From: Lapillicoccus jejuensis
GTDB taxonomy: Bacteria; Actinomycetota; Actinomycetes; Actinomycetales; Dermatophilaceae
Direction: 5' to 3'
Length of the DNA: 64,000 nt
Assembly: GCF_006715055.1 (NCBI RefSeq)
Contig: NZ_VFMN01000001.1
Span: 2,666,001 to 2,730,000 of the forward strand
Made by a program: the position numbers and the translations under genes. The notes under the pieces were generated by a model, which did not search any database, was not told where the DNA came from, and saw only the letters and a program-made list of their open reading frames with translations. Shown one piece after another: positions 1 to 9,442 of this stretch (positions within the stretch are counted from its first letter, which is position 1; the number at the start of each line of letters is the position of its first letter).

Positions 1-1
1 C

Positions 2-115
2 GTCGGCATCGCCCTGGTCATGCTCGCCAGCGCCGGCGTCACGCTCGCCCCGGCGATCACCGGACGGCGGCGTCGCGGCCCCGAGCCCTTCGGCGACCCC
101 CTCCCACCCGCCTGA
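2..115 (+). CDS. C-terminal end of a membrane protein (5' end outside window)
   Basis: An open frame enters from the left edge and stops at TGA 113-115, giving 37 residues. It holds a hydrophobic stretch rich in Val, Leu and Ala, followed by Gly-Arg-Arg-Arg-Arg and a short Pro-rich tail. This is the usual ending of a transmembrane helix with a positive cytoplasmic anchor. The family cannot be named from this piece; a transporter or the anchor of a surface protein are both possible. It converges on the S10 peptidase gene, with a large inverted repeat between them. Confidence 0.55.
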   Translation, partial: VGIALVMLASAGVTLAPAITGRRRRGPEPFGDPLPPA

Positions 116-123
116 CCTGCCCG

Positions 124-212
124 GACATTATCGGGTCGCCCGATAACGTCAGGCTCTGCCGGACAACCGTTCTCCGGCGGAGCCCGACGTTCTCGGGCGA
201 CCCGATAATGTC
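124..212. terminator. 40-bp imperfect inverted repeat between convergent genes
   Basis: The arms 124-163 and 173-212 pair over 40 bp with three mismatches around a 9-nt loop. Within the left arm TTATCGGG-TCG-CCCGATAA is itself a palindrome, and the right arm carries the corresponding inner palindrome with one mismatch, so nested hairpins can form on either strand. The element fills the gap between two convergent genes and its right arm ends in the stop codon of the S10 peptidase gene. A bidirectional terminator is the simplest role, although there is no T-tract. Confidence 0.6.
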
Positions 213-1722
213 AGGAGCCGCCGCAGGACCGGGTGACGAAGTCGGCGAGGTCGGCGCTCTGCCGGAGCCGCGACTCCTCGTGGACGTACATCATGTGGCC
301 CGCCTCGTAGTACCGGTGCTCGATGTTCGCGCGCAGCTCGGGCGGCAGGTGCAGCCGGGCGAACACGTCCTCCGCGGCGTAGTGCGGGGTGGCGCCGTCG
401 TACCAGCCGTAGGCGACGTGGACGAGCAGGTGCGGGTTCTGGCGCATCGCGCGCTCGAGCGAGGGGCTGACGTCGATGGGCCGGCCCTCGAACTCCTTGT
501 AGCTCCAGGGGTGCACCTTGTCGGTGATCGGTGCGTAGAGCAGCTCGTTGTCGTAGCCGAGCTCGGCCTTGACGTAGTGGTGGAACGCGGCGGCGTACGG
601 GCCGGTGATCGCGTCCATCGACGGGTCGGCGTCCATCTCCTCGGCGATCGCGCTGGCCGCCGGGCCGGTGAAACGGCCGTCGATCCGGCCGACGGTGCGC
701 CGCTGCTCGCGCAGCAGCTCGCCGAAGAACCGCCAGTGCTCGATGCGCAGGTCGGCCCGGTCGACGTAGTCCGCCGTCAGACCCGTGATCCGCGCGAGCG
801 TCGCCACCGCCTCCGCCCGCTCGTCGGCGCTCAGCCGGGCGCCGCGGGACAGCACGTACGGGTAGTCGCGCGCGGCGTACGCCTCGGCCTCGTCGAGCAC
901 CTCGCGCAGCGACCGGCCGGGGTGCTTGCCGTGGTAGTGCGCGATGGCGGCGTACGTCGGCACGTAGAGCGCGTGCGCCCGGTCGTTGCGCTGCTTCTCG
1001 AAGTCGAGCGAGCCGAAGTCGAGGACGCTGGAGATGAGCGCGATCCCGTTGAGGTAGAACCCGAACCGCGACTGCAGGTGCTCGGCCAGCGCCACCGCCC
1101 GCACCGTCCCGTACGACTCCCCGAGCAGCAGCTTCGGCGACATCCACCGCCCGTGCCGCGTCGTCCAGGTGCGGATCAGCTCGCCGACGGACTCGATGTC
1201 GCCGGTGTAGCCGTGGTACGGCTTGGCCTTGCCGCCCTCGACCGCGCGCGACCACCCGGTCGAGACGGGGTCGAGCAGGACGAGGTCGCTCACCGCGAGC
1301 AGGGACTCGGGGTTGTCGACGAGCCCGTACGGCGGCCTCGCGAGGTCACCGGCGTCGCCCATCACCACCCGGCGCGGGCCGAGCAGCCCCAGGTGCAGCC
1401 AGATGCTCGCCGACCCCGGACCACCGTTGAACGCGAACGTCACCGGCCTGGTCAGCGGGTCGGCGCCGTCGAGGGTGTACGTCGTCACCGACACCTCGGC
1501 CTTGGGGCGCACCCCGACGAAGACGTCGTCCTCGTACACCTCTTCCCGGAGGACGACCCGGCCGACCGTCGCCGTGTAGGCCAGCTCCCTGCCCTCCACC
1601 GTCAGGGTGTGCCGGGTGCTGACCAGGTCGTCCTGCGGCTCGGCCCGCTCCGTCTTCTCGGTCGTCTCCGTCTTCCCGGTCTTCCCGGTCTTCTCGGTGC
1701 GCGTCTCGTCGTCGTCGGCCAC
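211..1722 (-). CDS. S10-family serine carboxypeptidase-like protein
   Basis: The 503-residue protein carries the S10 (alpha/beta-hydrolase) landmarks. These are the oxyanion-loop motif FNGGPG at about 98-103, the nucleophile elbow GESYG with Ser203, an Asp near 442 in WYDGATP, and a His near 476 in EAGHMMY. S10 enzymes remove C-terminal residues from peptides. No signal peptide is visible, so a cytoplasmic location is likely. Residues 7-28 are a low-complexity Thr/Lys/Glu run built from short repeats. The GTG start is supported by a TAGGGT -10 box 6 nt upstream, which predicts a leaderless transcript. Substrates are unknown. Confidence 0.85.
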   Translation of the reverse strand: MADDDETRTEKTGKTGKTETTEKTERAEPQDDLVSTRHTLTVEGRELAYTATVGRVVLREEVYEDDVFVGVRPKAEVSVTTYTLDGADPLTRPVTFAFNGGPGSASIWLHLGLLGPRRVVMGDAGDLARPPYGLVDNPESLLAVSDLVLLDPVSTGWSRAVEGGKAKPYHGYTGDIESVGELIRTWTTRHGRWMSPKLLLGESYGTVRAVALAEHLQSRFGFYLNGIALISSVLDFGSLDFEKQRNDRAHALYVPTYAAIAHYHGKHPGRSLREVLDEAEAYAARDYPYVLSRGARLSADERAEAVATLARITGLTADYVDRADLRIEHWRFFGELLREQRRTVGRIDGRFTGPAASAIAEEMDADPSMDAITGPYAAAFHHYVKAELGYDNELLYAPITDKVHPWSYKEFEGRPIDVSPSLERAMRQNPHLLVHVAYGWYDGATPHYAAEDVFARLHLPPELRANIEHRYYEAGHMMYVHEESRLRQSADLADFVTRSCGGS

Positions 1723-1765
1723 GACGGCACCCTATGTCGCCTCCTCATCCTCCGCCCGACAGCCC

Positions 1766-2746
1766 TCAGCAGGGGATGGCGTCGGGCGGGGCAGCGTACG
1801 TGACGAGGGCGCAGTTGCTCTTGACCTGCTCGTCGTCGACGACGCGCCCGGTGCGCTTGTCGATGCTCGTGCGCCAGATCTCGTTGCTGCGGAACACGCG
1901 TCCCTCGTGGGTCCAGAAGTGCTCGTCCCGCGCCTCGACCCGGTACGAGCGGGGGGTGGGCCCGTCGGCGCGCAGCTCGCCCTCGAGGTGCCGCTCGCCG
2001 ACGCGGGTGAGGACCTGGAAGGTGAGGTCGGTGTCGTTGCGGACGACGAGGTCGACGTACGGCCAGACGATCGAGCAGCCGACGCCCCAGGGGAGGACGC
2101 GGCCCTTGTCGGGGAACGGGTCGAAGGAGTGCTCCGAGCGCTCGACGACGGTGAGCGGGGAGTGCAGCACCATCCAGTGCAGGAGGTTGGCGAGCTGGCA
2201 GATGCCGCCGCCGACACCGGGTCGTGCGGTGCCCTGCGACAGGCGCATCCCCTCGACGAACCCGCGCCGGCGCGTGCAGTTGCCGACGACCCGGTTGAAG
2301 GAGAACGTCTCGCCGGGGCGGATGAGGATGCCGTCGACCTCGGCGGCCGCGAGGCGCAGGTTGGTGACCTTGTTGTGCTGCAGCCACATCTGTTCCGGGT
2401 CGAGCTCGCGCAGCAGCAGCGACTTGTGCGGCTTGACCTTGTGGGCGAGCGGCGCGGCGTCGTACGTCGTCGCCCACCGGGCTCCCGAGTGCAGCCAGCG
2501 CCACTGCTGACGCACCCGGCCGCGCAGGACGGCGAGCGGGTAGAGCCACGGCAGGCGCTCGCTGAGCAGCGGCGGCGCGGTGACCCGGGCGGGCGGGACG
2601 AAGCCCGCCGGCGCCGGGGTGGCGGTGGCCGGCCCGAGGGCCGGGGGAGTCGTCGTCGTCCGGGGCGCGGGCTGGTGGGCCGGTCGGGCGGTGTGGGCGC
2701 GCAGGCCCCGGGTGCGGCTCCGGCGCCGCGCCGTGGTGGTCGTCAT
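1766..2746 (-). CDS. VanW family protein
   Basis: This 326-residue protein has a Pro/Thr/Arg-rich N-terminus (1-60), then a VanW domain over roughly 120-240. Characteristic stretches are RPGETFSFN near 143-151 and VGGGICQLANLLHW near 178-191. VanW proteins were first seen in a vancomycin-resistance cluster, but their biochemical function is unknown and many occur without other resistance genes, as here. No clear signal peptide is present. The ATG start follows a G-rich stretch rather than a clear TANNNT box. The neighbours (peptidase, galactokinase) give no functional hint. Confidence 0.8.
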   Translation of the reverse strand: MTTTTARRRSRTRGLRAHTARPAHQPAPRTTTTPPALGPATATPAPAGFVPPARVTAPPLLSERLPWLYPLAVLRGRVRQQWRWLHSGARWATTYDAAPLAHKVKPHKSLLLRELDPEQMWLQHNKVTNLRLAAAEVDGILIRPGETFSFNRVVGNCTRRRGFVEGMRLSQGTARPGVGGGICQLANLLHWMVLHSPLTVVERSEHSFDPFPDKGRVLPWGVGCSIVWPYVDLVVRNDTDLTFQVLTRVGERHLEGELRADGPTPRSYRVEARDEHFWTHEGRVFRSNEIWRTSIDKRTGRVVDDEQVKSNCALVTYAAPPDAIPC

Positions 2747-2845
2747 GCCCCCACGACTCCGCGCACCACCAGGTAGTTGCCTCCGGCACCGAAGTCGTCC
2801 GGATGGTCCCGAAGGTCGTGTTCGGCCGAGCCCACCCCGGCGACG

Positions 2846-4012
<1,167 letters not shown>

Positions 4013-4096
4013 GGCCCGAGGCTAGCGGGAGCGGGGCCCGCCGCCCCAGAGCGATCCCGTGCGGCGGGCTGGTCGGCTGCTGCAACAATGGCCGGC

Positions 4097-4663
4097 ATGG
4101 CTGCAGAGCGGGTCGAGGCCGACGCCGGTGCCTCCGTCATCGGGGTCTCGATCCCGGTCCCGGAGCCGCACGCGACGCACCTGCAGGCCAAGCGGGCGTC
4201 GTACGGCGACCCGTTGGCGCGGTTGGTGCCGCCGCACGTCACGCTGCTGGGACCCACCGCCGTGGACGCCGACGAGCGGGACTCGCTGGTGGCCCACCTC
4301 GAGCAGGTGGCGGCCCGGGTCAGCGCGTTCCCCATGGTGCTGCGCGGGACGGGGACGTTCCGGCCGGTCTCGGACGTCGTCTTCGTGCAGGTCGCGCGGG
4401 GGATCAGCGAGTGCGAGCAGCTCGAGCGGGCGGTGCGCGGCGAGCGCTGGGGCGACCCGGCCGCGTTCCCCTACCACCCGCACGTCACCGTCGCCCACGA
4501 CGTGCCCGAGGACGCGCTCGACACCGCCTTCGACGACCTCGCGGACTGGTCGGTCGAGTTCGAGGTGGGCGGGTTCCACCTCTACGAGCGGCGCCAGGAC
4601 GGCACGTGGGTGCCGCTGCGCGAGTTCGCGCTCGCCGCGGCCGCCGTGACCGGGGGACGCTGA
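4097..4663 (+). CDS. 2'-5' RNA ligase / 2H phosphoesterase family protein
   Basis: The 188-residue protein carries two His-x-Thr motifs, HVT at 47-49 and HVT at 129-131, spaced as in the 2H phosphoesterase fold (LigT, CPDase and relatives). These enzymes act on 2'-5' or cyclic phosphodiesters; the in vivo substrate here is unknown. An in-frame ATG lies 9 nt upstream at 4088. I prefer 4097 because an AACAAT box sits 7 nt before it and overlaps the upstream ATG, which fits the leaderless pattern of this window. The stop is one base from the start of the YihY gene, so the two are probably co-transcribed. Confidence 0.8.
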   Translation: MAAERVEADAGASVIGVSIPVPEPHATHLQAKRASYGDPLARLVPPHVTLLGPTAVDADERDSLVAHLEQVAARVSAFPMVLRGTGTFRPVSDVVFVQVARGISECEQLERAVRGERWGDPAAFPYHPHVTVAHDVPEDALDTAFDDLADWSVEFEVGGFHLYERRQDGTWVPLREFALAAAAVTGGR

Positions 4664-4664
4664 C

Positions 4665-5993
4665 GTGGACGCGGTCAAGCAGGCCTGGGCCCGGTTCCAG
4701 CGCACCCGCGGGTGGCAGGCGTGGACCCGGTTCGGGGAGGCGCGGGGCAACCTGCTCGCGTCCGGCGTCGCGTTCTACGCCTTCTTCTCGGTCTTCCCCG
4801 CCGCCGCGCTCGCCGCGGCGATCCTCGGGCTCGTCCTGCGGAACAACCCGCAGGTCGTCGACTCCCTGACCCGGTCCCTGGCCGACAACCTGCCCGGGCT
4901 GGTCAAGACGCCAACGACGCCGGACGGGATCATCAACCTCACCGCGCCGTCGTTGTCCGTCGTCACGGTCAGCGGGATCGTCGGCGTCGTCGGGCTCGTC
5001 CTGTCCGGCGTCGGCTGGGTCGGTGGGCTGCGCGACGGGATCCGCACCGTCTTCGGCCTGACCGGCAGCCCCGGCAACGTCGTCACCCAGAAGCTGCGCG
5101 ACCTCGGGGTGCTCGGCAGCCTGGGCCTGGCCGTCGTCGTGTCCGCGACGCTGACCAGCCTGACCGGCGCGCTGGGCGACCTGTTCGCCGGCGTCGTCGG
5201 CAAGGGGGTCAGCGCCGTCCTCGTCACGGTCATCGGGCTCGCCGTCGGCCTGGGCATCGACTTCGCGATCATGATCGTCTCGCTGCGGATCCTCGGCGGG
5301 GCGGGGCTGTCGGTGCGGCAGATGCGCACCGGCGCGCTCGTCACCGCGGTGGGGCTGACCGTCGTCAAGTTCTTCGGTCTGCAGCTCATCGCCAACGCGA
5401 CGAAGAGCCCGCTGCTGGGCTCGGTCGCCCTCGTCGTCGGCCTGCTCTTCTGGTTCAACCTCATCGCCAAGCTCACCCTCGTCGGGGCCGCCTGGGTCGC
5501 CAACGACAACGCCGACGAGCTCGCCGCGCTCGCGGCGAGGCTGCAGGCGGAGAAGGACGCCCAGGGCGGCGAGTCCGAGCGCGAGGAGGCGGGGGAGCGC
5601 CTGGAGGGCCGTACGACGCCCCGTCCGCCCGCCGTCCCGGTGCCCCCGGCCCGCAAGGACGGGCGCCCCACGGCGGCGCGGGCCGCGGCGACGTCCGTCG
5701 CCGCCTCGGTGGTCACGCCGGCCGGCGCACCCGCGATCGCGCAGCGCCGGGGCCGGCTGGTGCTGGAGAAGGAGGCGCGGATCGCGGCGGCCGACGACCG
5801 CGCCGCCCAGCGCGCGGCCGCCGCCGACCCGGCGGTGCCGCGCGACCGCGCCGTCGGGGGCCTGCCGACCTTCGGTGACCGCGAGCGGGACCGGACCTCG
5901 CTGGCCGCCGGCGCCGTGCTCGGTGCGACGGCCGCGCTCGGGCTGGGCTCGCTCGCCCGCGGCGTCCGCGCGCTGCTGCGCGTCTACCGCTGA
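4665..5993 (+). CDS. YihY/BrkB family inner-membrane protein
   Basis: This 442-residue protein begins with the family's amphipathic start and the segment SGVAFYAFFSVFPA near 30-43. About six hydrophobic segments follow, up to about residue 285. Residues 286-420 form a charged, low-complexity tail rich in Ala, Arg and Glu, longer than in minimal family members. BrkB was once called ribonuclease BN but the family is membrane-bound and of uncertain role. The GTG start is one base after the upstream stop, suggesting translational coupling to the 2H phosphoesterase. Confidence 0.82.
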   Translation: MDAVKQAWARFQRTRGWQAWTRFGEARGNLLASGVAFYAFFSVFPAAALAAAILGLVLRNNPQVVDSLTRSLADNLPGLVKTPTTPDGIINLTAPSLSVVTVSGIVGVVGLVLSGVGWVGGLRDGIRTVFGLTGSPGNVVTQKLRDLGVLGSLGLAVVVSATLTSLTGALGDLFAGVVGKGVSAVLVTVIGLAVGLGIDFAIMIVSLRILGGAGLSVRQMRTGALVTAVGLTVVKFFGLQLIANATKSPLLGSVALVVGLLFWFNLIAKLTLVGAAWVANDNADELAALAARLQAEKDAQGGESEREEAGERLEGRTTPRPPAVPVPPARKDGRPTAARAAATSVAASVVTPAGAPAIAQRRGRLVLEKEARIAAADDRAAQRAAAADPAVPRDRAVGGLPTFGDRERDRTSLAAGAVLGATAALGLGSLARGVRALLRVYR

Positions 5994-5995
5994 CC

Positions 5996-6110
5996 CGGAC
6001 TGCTATCGGGCCGGGACGTCGACGTCACCCCGGCTTCGCGGACTGCTGTGGGAGAGGGACGTCGACGTCTCGCCGGGTTCGCGGACTGCTGCGACGTCGA
6101 GGTGACGAGG
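5996..6110 (+). repeat. Tandem 43-bp repeat, left flank of the DUF559-type gene
   Basis: Units begin with CGGACTGCT at 5996, 6039 and 6082, so the period is exactly 43 bp. The first two units also share a GGGACGTCGACGTC core and a CCGGnTTCG end; the third unit is cut short. The array starts just after the YihY stop codon. The same unit, in reverse orientation, lies on the other side of the DUF559-type gene (7161-7217). GACGTCGACGTC is itself palindromic, so each unit can form a small hairpin. Confidence 0.8.
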
Positions 6111-6220
6111 GACGCGGTGAGCGCTCCGGGTTGTCCACAGGGCGGCTCCCTACGGCGTCGTCCACAGGCACCCGTCGGAGGCCGGCGCGGCCGGGTCCCG
6201 TCGTCGCACTCTGGTGCGTC

Positions 6221-7147
6221 ATGGGGAGAACCGAGCAGGGACAGGAGCGCCGGCGGGTCGCGTCGGACCTGGCGCAGGCGCAGGGTGGGGTGGTCAGTCG
6301 GGCCCAGCTGCGCGCTGCGGGTATCGACCGCTTCGAGGTGCGGACGGAGATCCGGGCCGGCCGTTGGCGGTCGTGGGGCGCCCGGACCGTCGCCGTCACG
6401 ACCGGTGACCTCGCCGATGAGGGACGGCTGTGGCGGGCGGTGTGGGAGACAGGCGGTTCCGCCGCTCTCGACGGGGCGTCGGCGCTGACGGCCGCGGGCC
6501 TGACCGGGTTCGAGGTGGACCGACCGGTGGTCTCCCACCCGCACGGCCACACCGTCGCCAGCCCGGAGGACGTCGACGTGCGCTCCGTCATCGCGCGGGA
6601 GGCGGGGGAGCTGGCCGAGGGCGGCATCCCGCGGGTGCGTCCGGCCATCGCGGCCCTCCGAGGAGCGAGCTGGGCGGTGAGCGACCGGCAGGGCGCCCTG
6701 CTGCTGTGCATGAGCGTGCAGCAAGGCATCACCACGGCCGAGCACATCGCGCAGTGGCTGCCGAAGGTGGCGCTGTGGAAGCGGCGCACGTTCATCGCAC
6801 GAGTGGTCGCCGACCTGCTCGACGGAGCGAAGGCGCTCGGTGAGATCGACTTCGCGCAGGCGTGCCGGGAGCGCGGTCTGCCGGAGCCGACCCGGCAGGC
6901 GGTCCGCCGTACTCCCACCGGACGGATCTACCTCGACGTCGCGCGGGAGGAGTACGGGCTCGTCGTCGAGATCGACGGGTCGCAGCACCGGCAGGGGCTG
7001 GCGGTCACGGACGACAACCTGCGGCAGAACGAGGTGACCCTGGGTTCGTAGCGGGTGCTGCGCATCGACCTCGTCGGGCTGCGGCTGCACCTCGACCTGT
7101 TCATGGACCAGGTCGAGCGCGGGCTGCTGCTGCTCGCCCGTTCCTGA
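6221..7147 (+). pseudogene. DUF559-type protein (AbiEi-like N-terminus, Vsr-like C-terminus) with an amber stop
   Basis: The frame from ATG 6221 reads 276 residues to TAG 7049-7051, then continues in phase for 31 more codons to TGA 7145-7147. The residues after the stop (RVLRIDLVGLRL, then FMDQVERGLL) are what this family has at its C-terminus, so the TAG replaces a sense codon, probably Tyr (TAC). The N-terminal ~70 residues resemble the winged-helix domain of AbiEi-type antitoxins (GGVVSRAQLRAAGI). The C-terminal part (LVVEIDGSQHRQG) is the nuclease-like DUF559/Vsr fold, with Glu and Asp in place. Function in this family is unproven. A TTG at 6131 could extend the protein but lacks support. 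The gene may be a recent pseudogene or be read through. Confidence 0.75.
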
Positions 7148-7160
7148 CCGGCCTCCTCTT

Positions 7161-7217
7161 TCCGCAGCAGTCCGGATCCGGGGGTGACGTCGAGGTCCCC
7201 TTCCCGCAGCAGTCCGG
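7161..7217 (-). repeat. Inverted copy of the 43-bp repeat, right flank of the DUF559-type gene
   Basis: Read on the minus strand, two units begin with CGGACTGCTGCGG, one ending at 7216 and the next at 7174, 42 bp apart. The first unit contains the ACCTCGACGTCACCCC core shared with the left array (5996-6110). Together the two arrays form inverted repeats around the DUF559-type gene. The array touches the stop codon of the carboxypeptidase gene, so it may also serve as a terminator between the convergent genes. Confidence 0.75.
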
Positions 7218-8588
7218 TCAGTCGGGGGTGGGGGCGGGGCGGCGGGTGCGGCGCCGGGAGCCGGCGAGCCCCGCGCCGACGGCGAGCAGGACCGCGGCGA
7301 GGGCGCCGTACGTGACGGGGGAGGAGAGGGCGGCGACGGCGTTGGGCTCGCCACCGGGAGGCGGTGGCCCGGCCGGGGCGCCGGCCGCGTCGACGGCGGC
7401 GGTCGGCGTGGAGCCCGGGCTCACCGACGGCCCGGTGGTCGGCGTCGACGTCGCGGCGGTCAGCTCGGCGGGACGCGGCGTCCCGGCGGCGACGAGCGTG
7501 CCGACCGGTCGCAGCGCCGCCCGGTGCGCGAAGGCCCAATCGAGCAGGGCGGCGGTCGGCTTCCAGCTGGGCACGGTGACGCCGCCCATCTCGGTGACGA
7601 GCAGCGTGTGCCCGCCGCGCCGGGCCGCGCCGATGAAGGTGTGCCGCGCCTGCGTCGTGTAGCCGTTCTTCACCCCGAACGCGCCGGGGTAGTTGGCCAG
7701 CAGCGTGTTGTGGTTCTGGATCGCGAACGGCGCGAAGACCTTGCCGGTCGGGTCGATGCCCCCGGGGAACGTCGTCGCCGTCGTGGCCGCGTAGGCCCGG
7801 AACCGCGACTGCCGCATCACCGCCCGCCCGAACAGCGCGAGGTCGTAGGCGCTGCTGCGCTGCCCGGCCGCGTCGAGCCCGGACGGGTCGACGACGCGGG
7901 TGTCCCACGCCCCGAGCCGCCCCGCGGCGGCGTTCATCAGCGACACCGTCCGCGCCCGCCCGCCGAGGGCGTCGGCCAGGGCGTACGCCGTGTCGTTGCC
8001 GCTCACCATGACCAGGCCGAGGAACAGCTGGTCCACGGTGTACGGCGCCCCCTGCACCAGCCCCACGCGCGTCCCCTCCGCCGCGACGTCGGCGGCCGAC
8101 GCGCGGACGACCTTCGTCGGCGGCAGGGCCGGCAGGGCGACGAGCGAGAGCAGCGTCTTGATCGTGCTGGCGGGCGCGAGCAGCGCGTGCGGGCTCTTCG
8201 CGGCGAGGACCTGACCGGTGTCGAGGTCGGCCACGAGCCACGAGACGTCGGTGACCGCGGGCGGCGCCGGCGTCCCGCGCGGGGCGTCGAGGACGAGCCC
8301 CGACGCGGCCAGGCGCGGCCCGCCCACCGTGTCCGCCGGCGCGATCCGCGGCCCGCGCTGCGGCGTGGGCGGGACCAGCTGGCACGTCGGTGTGAGGGTG
8401 CGCCCGTCGGCCAGGGTCGTCACCGATGGCTGCGGCCGGCCGCCGGACGGTGCGGCCGTCACCACCGTCGGGGTCGCCCCCGGTCCGCACGTCGGCCCGG
8501 CCGCGACGCTCGGGAGGGCGGACGCCGCGACGACCAGCAGGGCGGCGACGAGGGCGCCGACGGCGGCGCGGGTGCTGCGGGGTGACAT
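7218..8588 (-). CDS. D-alanyl-D-alanine carboxypeptidase (S11 / PBP5 type)
   Basis: The 456-residue protein has an N-terminal export signal (hydrophobic 8-30). The S11 penicillin-binding motifs follow: STIK at 141-144 with the acylated Ser141, SGN at 196-198, and KNG at 307-309 in place of the usual KTG. A C-terminal transmembrane helix and an Arg-rich tail (from about 420) anchor it to the membrane. Such enzymes trim the terminal D-Ala from peptidoglycan stem peptides outside the cell. The ATG is preceded by TAGGCT with a 9-nt gap. The Pro/Thr-rich stretch at 330-415 looks like a flexible linker. Confidence 0.88.
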   Translation of the reverse strand: MSPRSTRAAVGALVAALLVVAASALPSVAAGPTCGPGATPTVVTAAPSGGRPQPSVTTLADGRTLTPTCQLVPPTPQRGPRIAPADTVGGPRLAASGLVLDAPRGTPAPPAVTDVSWLVADLDTGQVLAAKSPHALLAPASTIKTLLSLVALPALPPTKVVRASAADVAAEGTRVGLVQGAPYTVDQLFLGLVMVSGNDTAYALADALGGRARTVSLMNAAAGRLGAWDTRVVDPSGLDAAGQRSSAYDLALFGRAVMRQSRFRAYAATTATTFPGGIDPTGKVFAPFAIQNHNTLLANYPGAFGVKNGYTTQARHTFIGAARRGGHTLLVTEMGGVTVPSWKPTAALLDWAFAHRAALRPVGTLVAAGTPRPAELTAATSTPTTGPSVSPGSTPTAAVDAAGAPAGPPPPGGEPNAVAALSSPVTYGALAAVLLAVGAGLAGSRRRTRRPAPTPD

Positions 8589-8618
8589 GACCGGGGCAGC
8601 CTACGACAGCCGCCGACG

Positions 8619-8659
8619 GCGAAGGCCCCGGTTCCCCTGAGGGGGACCGGGGCCTTCGC
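8619..8659 (-). terminator. Terminator of the sdhCAB operon
   Basis: The 19-nt arms 8619-8637 and 8641-8659 pair with one mismatch around a TGA loop. The hairpin lies 40 bp beyond the sdhB stop and 30 bp before the start of the carboxypeptidase gene, both on the minus strand. It therefore separates the sdh transcript from the downstream gene. There is no clear T-tract, as in other terminators here. Confidence 0.8.
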
Positions 8660-8698
8660 GGTGAGTCGGGTGCGCGGGCCGCGCGGGTCGGCGTCCGC

Positions 8699-9442
8699 TC
8701 AGTGGCCGTGCCGCATCGCCGTACGGAGGTCCTTGTTGAGCCGGGAGATGACGTCGAGCGGGATCTCCTTGGGGCACGCCGCGGCGCACTCGCCGATGTT
8801 GGTGCAGCCGCCGAAGCCCTCGTGGTCGTGCTGGTTGACCATCTTCACCACGCGGGCGTCGCGCTCGGGCTGGCCCTGCGGGAGCAGCCCGAGGTGGGTG
8901 ACCTTGGCGCCCATGAAGAGCATGCCGGAGGCGTTCGGGCAGGCCGCCACGCACGCGCCGCAGCCGATGCAGGTGGCCGACGCGAACGACTTGTCGGCGT
9001 CGTCCTTCGGCACCGGGGTCGCGTGCGCGTCGGGGGCCGCGCCGGTGTTGACCGAGACGTAGCCACCGGCCTGGATGATCCGGTCGAAGGCGCTGCGGTC
9101 GACGACGAGGTCCTTGATGACCGGGAACGCGTCGGCGCGCCACGGCTCGACCGAGATGACGTCGCCGTCGTGGAAGCTGCGCATGTGCAGCTGGCACGTC
9201 GTCGTCACCTCCGGGCCGTGCGCCCGGCCGTTGATGACCAGCCCGCACGAGCCGCAGATGCCCTCGCGGCAGTCCGAGTCGAAGGCGACCGGCTCCTCGC
9301 CCCTGCCGATGAGGTCTTCGTTGAGCACGTCGAGCATCTCGAGGAAGGACATGTCCTCGGAGACGTCGTCGAGCACGTAGTCGCGCATCCCCCCGCCGTC
9401 CTGGGGGCCGTCCTGGCGCCAGACCTGAAGGGTGATCCTCAC
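8699..9442 (-). CDS. sdhB: Succinate dehydrogenase iron-sulfur subunit
   Basis: The 247-residue subunit carries electrons from the flavoprotein to the membrane quinone. It shows the plant-type [2Fe-2S] ligands in [10 protein letters not shown] and the bacterial ferredoxin-type clusters in [12 protein letters not shown] and [12 protein letters not shown]. The GTG start (9442-9440) overlaps the sdhA stop by 4 bp (GTGA), so translation is coupled. Longer in-frame starts exist upstream inside sdhA but have no homology support. The last residues, RTAMRHGH, are typical of actinobacterial SdhB. Confidence 0.93.
   Translation of the reverse strand: MRITLQVWRQDGPQDGGGMRDYVLDDVSEDMSFLEMLDVLNEDLIGRGEEPVAFDSDCREGICGSCGLVINGRAHGPEVTTTCQLHMRSFHDGDVISVEPWRADAFPVIKDLVVDRSAFDRIIQAGGYVSVNTGAAPDAHATPVPKDDADKSFASATCIGCGACVAACPNASGMLFMGAKVTHLGLLPQGQPERDARVVKMVNQHDHEGFGGCTNIGECAAACPKEIPLDVISRLNKDLRTAMRHGH

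Noticed and set aside
6131-6168. DnaA-box-like TTGTCCACAG and a second TCCACAG as a replication origin
   Set aside because: Only two loose matches, with no A+T-rich unwinding region and no dnaA, dnaN or gyr genes nearby.
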